From assembly GCF_964199755.1 (NCBI RefSeq), contig NW_027435902.1:310001-374000 (forward strand): a stretch of 64,000 nt of DNA, in the 5' to 3' direction. The translations under genes were made by a program, and so were the position numbers. This document shows positions 44,101 through 58,100 of this stretch, one piece after another. Position 1 is the stretch's first letter; each line of letters opens with the position of its first letter. This DNA is from Larus michahellis. Taxonomy: Eukaryota; Chordata; Aves; Charadriiformes; Laridae. The notes beneath the pieces were generated by a model. The model saw only the letters and a list, made by a program, of their open reading frames with translations, was not told where the DNA came from and did no database searches.

Positions 44101-47100
44101 CCACAGCTCGACTCCTGGGATACCTCCAGAAGGCTCCTGGCCTGGCTCCGCATGGATCCTAGGGCACACTCAACTCAGCTCCCTGCACCAACTCAACATG
44201 CCTCCTTCTGTCCCGGCACCTCCCTTGTTTGAACCGCCTCAACTTGGCTCCTTGGGCCAAACCACCTTGACTCCAGGTGGCAGCTCAGCTCAGATCCTGA
44301 GGCCAGTGAAGCTCCACTTTTGGGGACGCCTCCACTCGGTTACTGGGACATACGCTCTCGGCTCCAGGGGCTTGCAGCACCCAGCATGTGGGGCATCTTG
44401 GACCAACTCCTGAGCTGACTCCGCTCACACCTCGGCGCAGCTGTGCCTTGACTTTTGGCGCAAAGTCAGATGGGCTCCTGTGGCCAGCTCTGCCCAACTC
44501 CTTGGCCGGCACATCGCAGCTCCAGGGATGCCAGGTGGAGGCTCCTACGCTGGCTCCGCAGGGTTCCTAGGGCCAGCTCCGCTCCTTGCTCTATCTCAGC
44601 CTGCTTCCTCGTACAATCTGAGCTCGCCTCCTTGGTCCACCGCTGCTCTGCACCTGGGGCCGCATCAGCTTGGCTCTTGTGACGGACTCCTCTGAATGTT
44701 TGTACCCAGCGCAGCTCGGCGTTCGGGCTGTGTTCGACTGGGCTACTGGGAACACCTCAGCTCGCCTCCTGGGACACCTCCAGAAGTCTCCTGGCCTGGC
44801 TCTGCATGGATCCTAGGGCACACTCAACTCAGCTCCCTGCACCAACTCAACATGCCTCCTTCTGTCCCCGCACGTCCCCTGTTTGAACCGCCTCAGCTTG
44901 GCTCCTTGGCCCGCTCAACTTGGCTCCCGGTGGCAGCTCAGCTCGCATTCTTAGGCCAGCGAAGCTCCACTTTTGGGGACGCCTCCACTCGGTTCCTGGG
45001 ACACACACGCTCAGCTCCTGGGGCTCGCTGCGCCCAGCATGTGGGGCATCTCGGACCAACTCCTCAGCTGACTCCATTCGGACCTCAGCATAGCCTTGCC
45101 TTGTCTTTTGGCGCAAAGTCAGATGGGCTCCTGTGGCCAGTTCTGCCCAACTCCTTGGCCGGTTCATCGCAGCTCCTGGGATGCCGGGTGGAGGCTCCTA
45201 CGCTGGCTCCGCAGGGTTCCTAGGGCCAGCTCCGCTCCTTGCTCTATCTCAGCCTGCTTCCTCGTACAATCTGAGCTCGCCTCCTTGGTCCAGCGCTGCT
45301 CTGCACCTGGGGCCGCATCAGCTTGGCTCTTGTGACGGACTCACCTGAATGTTTGTATCCAGCGCAGCTCGGCGTTTGGGCTGTGTTCGACTCGGCTACT
45401 GGGAACACCTCAGCTCACCTCCAGAAGTCTCCTGGCCTGGCTCCGCATGGATACTGGGGCACACTCAACTCAGCTCCCTGCACCAACTCAACATGCCTCC
45501 TTCTGTCCCCGCACCTCCCCTGTTTGAACCGCCTCAGCTTGGCTCCTTGGGCCAACTCGACTCCTGGTGGCAGCTCAGCTCGCATTCTGAGGCCAGCGAA
45601 GCTCGACTTTTGGGACGCCTCCACTCTGTTTCTGGGACACACGCGCTCGGCTCCTGGGGCTCGCTGCGCCCAGCATGTGGGGCATCTTGGACCAACTCCT
45701 GAGCTGACTGCTGGGACCTCAGCGCAGAATTCTTTGAACCGCCTCGGTTTGACTGCTTCCACCAAGTCACCTCGACTCCTGCTGGCAGCTCAGCTCGCAT
45801 TCTGAGGCCAGCGAAGCTCCACTTTTGGGGACGCCTCCACTCGGTTCCTGGGACACACGCGCTCGGCTCCTGGGGCTCACTGCACACGGCATGTGGGGCA
45901 TCTCGGACCAACTCCTCAGCTGACTCCGTTCAGACCTCGGCATAGCCTTGCCTTGTCTTTTGGCGCAAAGTCAGATGGGCTCCTGTGGCCAGCTCTGCCC
46001 AACTCCTTGGCCGGCACATCGCAGCTCCAGGGATGCCGGGTGGAGGCTCCTACGCTGGCTCCGCAGGGTTCCTAGGGCCAGCTCCGCTCCTTGCGCTATC
46101 TCAGCCTGCTTCCTCGTACAATCTGAGCTCGCCTCCTTGGTCCAGCGATGCTCTGCACCTGGGGCCGCATCAGCTTGGCTCTTCTGACGGACTCGTCTGA
46201 ATGAATGTATCCAGCGCAGCTCGGCGTTCGGGCTGTGTTCGACTGGGCTACTGGGAACACCTCAGCTCGCCTCCTGGGATACCTCCAGAAGGCTCCTGGC
46301 CTGGCTCCGCATGGATCCTAGGGCACACTCAACTCAGCTCCCTGCACCAACTCAACATGCTACCTTCTGCCGCCGCACCTCCCGTGTTTCAACAGCCTCA
46401 ACTTGGCTCCTTGGGCCAGCTCAACTTGGCTCCTGGTGGCACCTCAGCTCGCATTCTGAGGCAGTGAAGCTCAACTTTTGGGACGCCTGCACTCGGTTCC
46501 TGGGACACACGCTCTCAGCTCCTGGGGCTCACTGCACACGGCATGTGGGGCATCTCGGACCAACTCCTGAGCTGACTCTGTTCGGACCTCGGCGTAACCT
46601 TGCCTTGTCTTTTGGCGCAAAGCCAGATGGGCTCCTGTGGCCACCTCTGCCCAACTCCTTGGCCGGCACATCGCAGCTCCTGGGATGCCTGGTGGAGGCT
46701 CCTACGCTGGCTCCGCAGGGTTCCTAGGGCCAGCTCCGCTCCTTGCGCTATCTCAGCCTGCTTCCTTGTACAATCTGAGCTCGCCTCCTTGGTCCACCGC
46801 TGCTCTGCACCTGGGGCCGCATCAGCTTGGCTCTTGTGACGGACTCGCCTGAATGAATGTATCCAGCGCAGCTCGGCGTTCGGGCTGTGTTCGACTGGGC
46901 TACTGGGAACACCTCAGCTCGCCTCCTGGGACACCTTCAGAAGTCTCCTGGCCTGGCTCTGCATGGATCCTAGGGCACACTCAACTCAGCTCCCTGCACC
47001 AACTCAACATGCCTCCTTCTGTCCCAGCACGTCCCCTGTTTGAACCGCCTCAGCTTGGCTCCTTGGCCCGCTCAACTTGGCCCTCGGTGGCAGCTCAGCT

Positions 47101-50100
47101 CGCATTCTTAGGCCAGCGAAGCTCCACTTTTGGGGACGCCTCCACTCGGTTCCTGGGACACATGCGCTCGGCTCCTGGGGCTCACTGCACACGGCATGTG
47201 GGGCATCTCGGACCAACTCCTCAGCTGACTCCGTTCGGACCTCGGCGTAGCCTTGCCTTGTCTTTTGGCGCAAAGCCAGATGGGCTCCTGTGGCCACCTC
47301 TGCCCAACTCCTTGGCCGGTTCATCGCAGCTCCTGGGATGCCGGGTGGAGGCTCCTACGCTGGCTCCGCAGGGTTCCTAAGGCCAGCTCCGCTCCTTGCG
47401 CTATCTCAGCCTGGTTCCTCATGCGGTCCCAGCTCGCCTCCTTGGTCCACCGCTGCTCTGCACCTGGGGCCACATCAGCTTGGCTCTTGTGACGGACTCG
47501 CCTGAATGAATGTATCCAGTGCAGCTCGGCGTTCGGGCTGTGTTCGACTGGGCTACTGGGAACACCTCAGCTCGCCTCCTGGGACACCTCCAGAAGTCTC
47601 CTGGCCTGGCTCCGCATGGATCCTAGGGCACACTCAACTCAGCTCCCTGCACCAACTCAACATGCCTCCTTCTGTCCCCACACGTCCCCTGTTTGAACCG
47701 CCTCAGCTTGGCTCCTTGGCCCGCTCAACTTGGCTCCCGGTGGCAGCTCAGCTCGCATTCTTAGGCCAGCGAAGCTCAACTTTTGGGACGCCTCCACTCG
47801 GTTCCTGGGACACACACGCTCAGCTCCTGGGGCTCGCTGCACCCAGCATGTGGGGCATCTCGGACCAACACCTCAGCTGACTCCTCCCCGCCCCTCCCCT
47901 GTTTGAACCGCCTCAGCTTGGCTCCTTGGGCCAACTCGACTCCTGGTGGCAGCTCAGCTCGCATTCTGAGGCCAGCGAAGCTCGACTTTTGGGACGCCTC
48001 CACTCTGTTTCTGGGACACACGCGCTCGGCTCCTGGGGCTCGCTGCGCTCAGCATGTGGGGCATCTTGGACCAACTCCTGAGCTGACTGCTGGGGCCTCA
48101 GCGCAGAATTCTTTGAACGTCCTCGGTTTGACTGCTTGCACCAAGTCACCTCGACTCCTGCTGGCAGCTCAGCTCGCATTCTGAGGCCAGCGAAGCTCCA
48201 CTTTTGGGGACGCCTCCACTCAGTTACTGGGACACACACGCTCAGCTCCTCGGGCTCGCTGCGCCCAGCATGTGGGGCATCTCGGACCAACTCCTCAGCT
48301 GACTCCATTCGGACCTCGGCGTAGCCTTGCCTTGTATTTTGGCGCAAAGTCAGATGGGCTCCTGTGGCCAGCTCTGCCCAACTCCTTGGCCGGTTCATCG
48401 CAGCTCCTGGGATGCCAGGTGGAGGCTCCTACGCTGGCTCCGCAGGGTTCCTAGGGCCAGCTCCGCTCCTTGCGCTATCTCAGCCTGCTTCCTCGTACAA
48501 TCTGAGCTCGCCTCCTTGGTCCACCGCTGCTCTGCACCTGGGGCCGCATCAGCTTGGCTCTTGTGACGGACTCGTCTGAATGAATGTATCCAGCGCAGCT
48601 CGAGCGTTCGCGCTGTGTTCGACTGGGGTACTGGAAGAACCACAGCTCGACTCCTGGGATACCTCCAGAAGGCTCCTGGCCTGGCTCCGCATGGATCCTA
48701 GGGCACACTCAACTCAGCTCCCTGCACCAACTCAACATGCCTCCTTCTGTCCCGGCACCTCCCTTGTTTGAACCGCCTCAACTTGGCTCCTTGGGCCAAA
48801 CCACCTTGACTCCAGGTGGCAGCTCAGCTCAGATCCTGAGGCCAGTGAAGCTCCACTTTTGGGGACGCCTCCACTCGGTTACTGGGACATACGCTCTCGG
48901 CTCCAGGGGCTTGCAGCACCCAGCATGTGGGGCATCTTGGACCAACTCCTGAGCTGACTCCGCTCACACCTCGGCGCAGCTGTGCCTTGACTTTTGGCGC
49001 AAAGTCAGATGGGCTCCTGTGGCCAGCTCTGCCCAACTCCTTGGCCGGCACATCGCAGCTCCAGGGATGCCAGGTGGAGGCTCCTACGCTGGCTCCGCAG
49101 GGTTCCTAGGGCCAGCTCCGCTCCTTGCTCTATCTCAGCCTGCTTCCTCGTACAATCTGAGCTCGCCTCCTTGGTCCACCGCTGCTCTGCACCTGGGGCC
49201 GCATCAGCTTGGCTCTTGTGACGGACTCCTCTGAATGTTTGTACCCAGCGCAGCTCGGCGTTCGGGCTGTGTTCGACTGGGCTACTGGGAACACCTCAGC
49301 TCGCCTCCTGGGACACCTCCAGAAGTCTCCTGGCCTGGCTCTGCATGGATCCTAGGGCACACTCAACTCAGCTCCCTGCACCAACTCAACATGCCTCCTT
49401 CTGTCCCCGCACGTCCCCTGTTTGAACCGCCTCAGCTTGGCTCCTTGGCCCGCTCAACTTGGCTCCCGGTGGCAGCTCAGCTCGCATTCTTAGGCCAGCG
49501 AAGCTCCACTTTTGGGGACGCCTCCACTCGGTTCCTGGGACACACACGCTCAGCTCCTGGGGCTCGCTGCGCCCAGCATGTGGGGCATCTCGGACCAACT
49601 CCTCAGCTGACTCCATTCGGACCTCAGCATAGCCTTGCCTTGTCTTTTGGCGCAAAGTCAGATGGGCTCCTGTGGCCAGTTCTGCCCAACTCCTTGGCCG
49701 GTTCATCGCAGCTCCTGGGATGCCGGGTGGAGGCTCCTACGCTGGCTCCGCAGGGTTCCTAGGGCCAGCTCCGCTCCTTGCTCTATCTCAGCCTGCTTCC
49801 TCGTACAATCTGAGCTCGCCTCCTTGGTCCAGCGCTGCTCTGCACCTGGGGCCGCATCAGCTTGGCTCTTGTGACGGACTCACCTGAATGTTTGTATCCA
49901 GCGCAGCTCGGCGTTTGGGCTGTGTTCGACTCGGCTACTGGGAACACCTCAGCTCACCTCCAGAAGTCTCCTGGCCTGGCTCCGCATGGATACTGGGGCA
50001 CACTCAACTCAGCTCCCTGCACCAACTCAACATGCCTCCTTCTGTCCCCGCACCTCCCCTGTTTGAACCGCCTCAGCTTGGCTCCTTGGGCCAACTCGAC

Positions 50101-53100
50101 TCCTGGTGGCAGCTCAGCTCGCATTCTGAGGCCAGCGAAGCTCGACTTTTGGGACGCCTCCACTCTGTTTCTGGGACACACGCGCTCGGCTCCTGGGGCT
50201 CGCTGCGCCCAGCATGTGGGGCATCTTGGACCAACTCCTGAGCTGACTGCTGGGACCTCAGCGCAGAATTCTTTGAACCGCCTCGGTTTGACTGCTTCCA
50301 CCAAGTCACCTCGACTCCTGCTGGCAGCTCAGCTCGCATTCTGAGGCCAGCGAAGCTCCACTTTTGGGGACGCCTCCACTCGGTTCCTGGGACACACGCG
50401 CTCGGCTCCTGGGGCTCACTGCACACGGCATGTGGGGCATCTCGGACCAACTCCTCAGCTGACTCCGTTCAGACCTCGGCATAGCCTTGCCTTGTCTTTT
50501 GGCGCAAAGTCAGATGGGCTCCTGTGGCCAGCTCTGCCCAACTCCTTGGCCGGCACATCGCAGCTCCAGGGATGCCGGGTGGAGGCTCCTACGCTGGCTC
50601 CGCAGGGTTCCTAGGGCCAGCTCCGCTCCTTGCGCTATCTCAGCCTGCTTCCTCGTACAATCTGAGCTCGCCTCCTTGGTCCAGCGATGCTCTGCACCTG
50701 GGGCCGCATCAGCTTGGCTCTTCTGACGGACTCGTCTGAATGAATGTATCCAGCGCAGCTCGGCGTTCGGGCTGTGTTCGCCTGGGCTACTGGGAACACC
50801 TCAGCTCGCCTCCTGGGATACCTCCAGAAGGCTCCTGGCCTGGCTCCGCATGGATCCTAGGGCACACTCAACTCAGCTCCCTGCACCAACTCAACATGCT
50901 ACCTTCTGCCGCCGCACCTCCCGTGTTTCAACAGCCTCAACTTGGCTCCTTGGGCCAGCTCAACTTGGCTCCTGGTGGCACCTCAGCTCGCATTCTGAGG
51001 CAGTGAAGCTCAACTTTTGGGACGCCTGCACTCGGTTCCTGGGACACACGCTCTCAGCTCCTGGGGCTCACTGCACACGGCATGTGGGGCATCTCGGACC
51101 AACTCCTGAGCTGACTCTGTTCGGACCTCGGCGTAACCTTGCCTTGTCTTTTGGCGCAAAGCCAGATGGGCTCCTGTGGCCACCTCTGCCCAACTCCTTG
51201 GCCGGCACATCGCAGCTCCTGGGATGCCTGGTGGAGGCTCCTACGCTGGCTCCGCAGGGTTCCTAGGGCCAGCTCCGCTCCTTGCGCAATCTCAGCCTGC
51301 TTCCTTGTACAATCTGAGCTCGCCTCCTTGGTCCACCGCTGCTCTGCACCTGGGGCCGCATCAGCTTGGCTCTTGTGACGGACTCGCCTGAATGAATGTA
51401 TCCAGCGCAGCTCGGCGTTCGGGCTGTGTTCGACTGGGCTACTGGGAACACCTCAGCTCGCCTCCTGGGACACCTTCAGAAGTCTCCTGGCCTGGCTCTG
51501 CATGGATCCTAGGGCACACTCAACTCAGCTCCCTGCACCAACTCAACATGCCTCCTTCTGTCCCAGCACGTCCCCTGTTTGAACCGCCTCAGCTTGGCTC
51601 CTTGGCCCGCTCAACTTGGCCCTCGGTGGCAGCTCAGCTCGCATTCTTAGGCCAGCGAAGCTCCACTTTTGGGGACGCCTCCACTCGGTTCCTGGGACAC
51701 ATGCGCTCGGCTCCTGGGGCTCACTGCACACGGCATGTGGGGCATCTCGGACCAACTCCTCAGCTGACTCCGTTCGGACCTCGGCGTAGCCTTGCCTTGT
51801 CTTTTGGCGCAAAGCCAGATGGGCTCCTGTGGCCACCTCTGCCCAACTCCTTGGCCGGTTCATCGCAGCTCCTGGGATGCCGGGTGGAGGCTCCTACGCT
51901 GGCTCCGCAGGGTTCCTAAGGCCAGCTCCGCTCCTTGCGCTATCTCAGCCTGGTTCCTCATGCGGTCCCAGCTCGCCTCCTTGGTCCACCGCTGCTCTGC
52001 ACCTGGGGCCACATCAGCTTGGCTCTTGTGACGGACTCGCCTGAATGAATGTATCCAGTGCAGCTCGGCGTTCGGGCTGTGTTCGACTGGGCTACTGGGA
52101 ACACCTCAGCTCGCCTCCTGGGACACCTCCAGAAGTCTCCTGGCCTGGCTCCGCATGGATCCTAGGGCACACTCAACTCAGCTCCCTGCACCAACTCAAC
52201 ATGCCTCCTTCTGTCCCCACACGTCCCCTGTTTGAACCGCCTCAGCTTGGCTCCTTGGCCCGCTCAACTTGGCTCCCGGTGGCAGCTCAGCTCGCATTCT
52301 TAGGCCAGCGAAGCTCAACTTTTGGGACGCCTCCACTCGGTTCCTGGGACACACACGCTCAGCTCCTGGGGCTCGCTGCACCCAGCATGTGGGGCATCTC
52401 GGACCAACACCTCAGCTGACTCCTCCCCGCCCCTCCCCTGTTTGAACCGCCTCAGCTTGGCTCCTTGGGCCAACTCGACTCCTGGTGGCAGCTCAGCTCG
52501 CATTCTGAGGCCAGCGAAGCTCGACTTTTGGGACGCCTCCACTCTGTTTCTGGGACACACGCGCTCGGCTCCTGGGGCTCGCTGCGCTCAGCATGTGGGG
52601 CATCTTGGACCAACTCCTGAACTGACTGCTGGGGCCTCAGCGCAGAATTCTTTGAACGTCCTCGGTTTGACTGCTTGCACCAAGTCACCTCGACTCCTGC
52701 TGGCAGCTCAGCTCGCATTCTGAGGCCAGCGAAGCTCCACTTTTGGGGACGCCTCCACTCAGTTACTGGGACACACGCGCTCAGCTCCTGGGGCTCGCTG
52801 CGCCCAGCATGTGGAGCATCTCGGACCAACTCCTCAGCTGACTCCATTCGGACCTCGGCGTAGCCTTGCCTTGTATTTTGGCGCAAAGTCAGATGGGCTC
52901 CTGTGGCCAGCTCTGCCCAACTCCTTGGCCGGTTCATCGCAGCTCCTGGGATGCCGGGTGGAGGCTCCTACGCTGGCTCCGCAGGGTTCCTAGGGCCAGC
53001 TCCGCTCCATGCGCAATCTCAGCCTGGTTCCTCGTACAATCTGAGCTCGCCTCCTTGGTCCACCGCTGCTCTGCACCTGGGGCCGCATCAGCTTGGCTCT

Positions 53101-54900
53101 TGTGACGGACTCCTCTGAATGTTTGTACCCAGCGCAGCTCGGCGTTCGGGCTGTGTTCGACTCGGCTACTGGGAACACCTCAGCTCGCCTCCCGGGACAC
53201 CTCCGTAAGGCTCCTGGCCTGGCTCCGCATGGATCCTAGGGCACACTCAACTCAGCTCCCTGCACCAACTCAACATGCTACCTTCTGCCGCCGCACCTCC
53301 TGTGTTTCAACAGCCTCAACTTGGCTCCTTGGGCCAGCTCAACTTGGCTCCTGGTGGCACCTCAGCTCGCATTCTGAGGCAGTGAAGCTCAACTTTTGGG
53401 ACGCCTCCTCTCGGTTCCTGGGACACACGCTCTAAGCTCCTGGGGCTCGCTGCACACGGCATGTGGGGCATCTCGGACCAACTCCTCAGCTGACTCTGTT
53501 CGGACCTCGGCGTAACCTTGCCTTGTCTTTTGGCGCAAAGCCAGATGGGCTCCTGTGGCCACCTCTGCCCAACTCCTTGGCCGGCACATCGCAGCTCCTG
53601 GGATGCCTGGTGGAGGCTCCTACGCTGGCTCCGCAGGGTTCCTAGGGCCAGCTCCGCTCCTTGCGCTATCTCAGCCTGCTTCCTCGTACAATCTGAGCTC
53701 GCCTCCTTGGTCCACCGCTGCTCTGCACCTGGCGCCGCATCAGCTTGGCTCTCTGACGGACTCGTCTGAATGTTTGTACCCAGCGCAGCTCGGCGTTCGG
53801 GCTGTGTTCGACTGGGCTACTGGGAACACCTCAGCTCGCCTCCTGGGACACCTCCAGAAGTCTCCTGGCCTGGCTCTGCATGGATCCTAGGGCACACTCA
53901 ACTCAGCTCCCTGCACCAACTCAACATGCCTCCTTCTGTCCCCGCACGTCCCCTGTTTGAACCGCCTCAGCTTGGCTCCTTGGCCCGCTCAACTTGGCTC
54001 CCGGTGGCAGCTCAGCTCGCATTCTTAGGCCAGCGAAGCTCCACTTTTGGGGACGCCTCCACTCGGTTCCTGGGACACACACGCTCAGCTCCTGGGGCTC
54101 GCTGCGCCCAGCATGTGGGGCATCTCGGACCAACTCCTCAGCTGACTCCATTCGGACCTCAGCATAGCCTTGCCTTGTCTTTTGGCGCAAAGTCAGATGG
54201 GCTCCTGTGGCCAGCTCTGCCCAACTCCTTGGCCGGTTCATCGCAGCTCCTGGGATGCCGGGTGGAGGCTCCTACGCTGGCTCCGCAGGGTTCCTAGGGC
54301 CAGCTCCGCTCCTTGCTCTATCTCAGCCTGCTTCCTCGTACAATCTGAGCTCGCCTCCTTGGTCCAGCGCTGCTCTGCACCTGGGGCCGCATCAGCTTGG
54401 CTCTTGTGACGGACTCACCTGAATGTTTGTATCCAGCGCAGCTCGGCGTTTGGGCTGTGTTCAACTCGGCTACTGGGAACACCTCAGCTCACCTCCAGAA
54501 GTCTCCTGGCCTGGCTCCGCATGGATACTGGGGCACACTCAACTCAGCTCCCTGCACCAACTCAACATGCCTCCTTCTGTCCCCGCACCTCCCCTGTTTG
54601 AACCGCCTCAGCTTGGCTCCTTGGGCCAACTCGACTCCTGGTGGCAGCTCAGCTCGCATTCTGAGGCCAGCGAAGCTCGACTTTTGGGACGCCTCCACTC
54701 TGTTTCTGGGACACACGCGCTCGGCTCCTGGGGCTCGCTGCGCCCAGCATGTGGGGCATCTTGGACCAACTCCTGAGCTGACTGCTGGGACCTCAGCGCA
54801 GAATTCTTTGAACCGCCTCGGTTTGACTGCTTGCACCAAGTCACCTCGACTCCTGCTGGCAGCTCAGCTCGCATTCTGAGGCCAGCGAAGCTCCACTTTT
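41200..54900 (+). repeat. Higher-order repeat of 4539 bp (about three copies)
   Basis: The landmark series 43788, 48327, 52866 is spaced exactly 4539 bp. Inside each period the unit spacings are 655, 653, 852, 652, 653 and 1074. The pattern begins near 41200 (41409 matches 45948 and 50487) and holds to about 53100, then to about 54900 with a 4-bp offset. Copies are nearly identical; distinctive variants such as the CTCGAGCGTTCGCGCTG version recur at 44058 and 48597. In the third copy one unit is replaced by another variant. Confidence 0.9.
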
Positions 54901-55199
54901 GGGGACGCCTCCACTCAGTTACTGGAACAAACGCGCTCAGCTCCTGGGGCTCGCTGCACACGGCATGTGGGGCATCTCGGACCAAATCCTGAGCTGACTC
55001 CGTTCGGACCTCGGCGTAGCCTTGCCTTCTCTTTTGGCACAAAGTCAGATGGGCTCCTGTGGCCAGCTCTGCCCAACTCCTTGGCCGGTTCATCGCAGCT
55101 CCTGGGATGCCGGGTGGAGGCTCCTACGCTGGCTCCGCAGGGTTCCTAGGGCCAGCTCCGCTCCTTGCGCTATCTCAGCCTGCTTCCTCGTACAATCTG

Positions 55200-58100
55200 A
55201 GCTAGCCTCCTTGGTCCACCGCTGCTCTGCACCTGGGGCCACATCAGCTTGGCTCTTGTGACGGACTCGCCTGAATGAATGTATCCAGCGCAGCTCGGCG
55301 TTCGGGCTGTGTTCGACTGGGCTACTGGGAACACCTCAGCTCGCCTCCTGGGACACCTTCAGAAGTCTCCTGGCCTGGCTCAGCATGGATCCTAGGGCAC
55401 ACTCAACTCAGCTCCCTGCACCAACTCAACATGCCTCTTTCTGTCCCCACACCTCCCATGTTTCAACCGCCTCAGCTTGGCTCCTTGGCCCGCTCAACTT
55501 GGCTCCCGGTGGCAGCTCAGCTCGCATTCTTAGGCCAGCGAAGCTCCACTTTTGGGGACGCCTCCACTCGGTTACTGGGACATACGCTCTCGGCTCCAGG
55601 GGCTTGCAGCACCCAGCCTGTGGGGCATCTTGGACCAACTCCTGAGCTGACTCCGCTCACACCTCGGCGCAGCTGTGCCTTGACTTTTGGCGCAAAGTTA
55701 GAAGGGCTCCTGTGGCCAGCTCTGCCCAACTCCTTGGCCGGCACATCGCAGCTCCAGGGATGCCTGGTGGAGGCTCCTACGCTGGCTCCGCAGGGTTCCT
55801 AGGGCCAGCTCCGCTCCTTGCTCTATCTCAGCCTGCTTCCTCGTACAATCTGAGCTCGCCTCCTTGGTCCAGCGCTGCTCTGCACCTGGGGCCGCATCAG
55901 CTTGGCTCTTGTGACGGACTCCTCTGAATGTTTGTACCCAGCGCAGCTCGGCGTTCGGGCTGTGTTCGACTGGGCTACTGGGAACACCTCAGCTCACCTC
56001 CAGAAGTCTCCTGGCCTGGCTCAGCATGGATCCTAGGGCACACTCAACTCAGCTCCCTGCACCAAATCAACATGCCTCCTTCTGTCCCCGCACGTCCCCT
56101 GTTTGAACCGCCTCAGCTTGGCTCCTTGGCCCGCTCAACTTGGCTCCCGGTGGCAGCTCAGCTCGCATTCTTAGGCCAGCGAAGCTCCACTTTTGGGGAC
56201 GCCTCCACTCGGTTCCTGGGACACACACGCTCGGCTCCTGGGGCTCGCTGCGCCCAGCATGTGGGGCATCTCGGACCAACTCCTCAGCTGACTCCATTCG
56301 GACCTCGGCGTAGCCTTGCCTTCTCTTTTGGCGCAAAGTCAGATGGGCTCCTTTGGCCAGCTCTGCCCAACTCCTTGGCCGGCACATCACAGCTCCTGGG
56401 ATGCCTGGTGGAGGCTCCTACGCTGGCTCCGCAGGGTTCCTAAGGCCAGCTCCGCTCCTTGCGCAACCTCAGCCTGGTTCCTCATGCGGTCCCAGCTCGC
56501 CTCCTTCGTCCAGCGCTGATCTGCACCTGGGGCCACATCAGCTTGGCTCTTGTGACGGACTCCTCTGAATATTTGTATCCAGCGCAGCTCGGCGTTCGGG
56601 CTGTGTTCGACTGGGGTACTGGAAGCACCTCAGCTCGCCTCCTGGGATACCTCCAGAAGGCTCCTGGCCCGGCTCCGCATGGATCCTAGGGCACACTCAA
56701 CTCAGCTCCCTGCACCAACTCAACATGCCTCCTTCTGTCCCGGCACCTCCCATGTTTGAACCGCCTCAACTTGGCTCCTTGGGCCAAACCACCTTGACTC
56801 CAGGTGGCAGCTCAGCTCAGATCCTGAGGCCAGTGAAGCTCCACTTTTGGGGACGCCTCCACTCGGTTACTTGGACATACGCTCTCGGCTTCAGGGGCTT
56901 GCTGCAACCAGCCTGTGGGGCATCTTGGACCAACTCCTGAGCTGACTCCGCTCACACCTCGGCGTACCCTTGCCTTGTCTTTTGGCGCAAAGTCAGATGG
57001 GCTCCTGTGGCCAGCTCTGCCCAACTCCTTGGCCGGTTCATCGCAGCTCCAGGGATGCCGGGTGGAGGCTCCTACGCTGGCTCCGCAGGGTTCCTAGGGC
57101 CAGCTCCGCTCCTTGCGCAATCTCAGCCTGGTTCCTCATGCGGTCCCAGCTCGCCTCCTTGGTCCACCGCTGCTCTGCACCTGGGGCCGCATCAGCTTGG
57201 CTCTTGTGACGGACTCGTCTGAATGTTTGTATCCATCGCAGCTCGGCGTTTGGGCTGTGTTCGACTCGGCTACTGGGAACACCTCAGCTCACCTCCAGAA
57301 GTCTCCTGGCCTGGCTCCGCATGGATACTGGGGCACACTCAACTCAGCTCCCTGCACCAACTCAACATGCCTCCTTCTGTCCCCGCACCTCCCCTGTTTG
57401 AACCGCCTCAGCTTGGCTCCTTGGGCCAACTCGACTCCTGGTGGCAGCTCAGCTCGCATTCTGAGGCCAGCGAAGCTCGACTTTTGGGACACCTCCACTC
57501 TGTTTCTGGGACACACGCGCTCGGCTCCTGGGGCTCGCTGCGCCCAGCATGTGGGGCATCTTGGACCAACTCCTGAGCTGACTCTGCTGGGACCTCAGCG
57601 CAGCCTTCTTTGAACCGCCTCGGTTTGACTGCTTGCACCAAGTCACCTTGACTCCTGCTGGCAGCTCAGCTCGCATTCTGAGGCCAGCGAAGCTCCACTT
57701 TTGGGGACGCCTCCACTCGGTTCCTGGGACACACGCGCTCGGCTCCTGGGGCTCACTGCACACGGCATGTGGGGCATCTCGGACCAATTCCTCAGCTGAC
57801 TCCGTTCAGACCTCGGCATAGCCTTGCCTTGTCTTTTGGCGCAAAGTCAGATGGGCTCCTTTGGCCAGCTCTGCCCAACTCCTTGGCTGGTTCATCGCAG
57901 CTCCTGGGATGGCTGGTGGAGGCTCCTACGCTGGCTCCGCAGGGTTCCTATACAGCTCCACTCCTTGCGCTATCTCAGCCTGGTTCCTCATGCGGTCCCA
58001 GCTCGCCTCCTTGGTCCAGCGCTGCTCTGCACCTGGGGCCACATCAGCTTGGCTCTTGTGACGGACTCACCTGAATGAATGTATCCAGCTCAGCTCGGCG

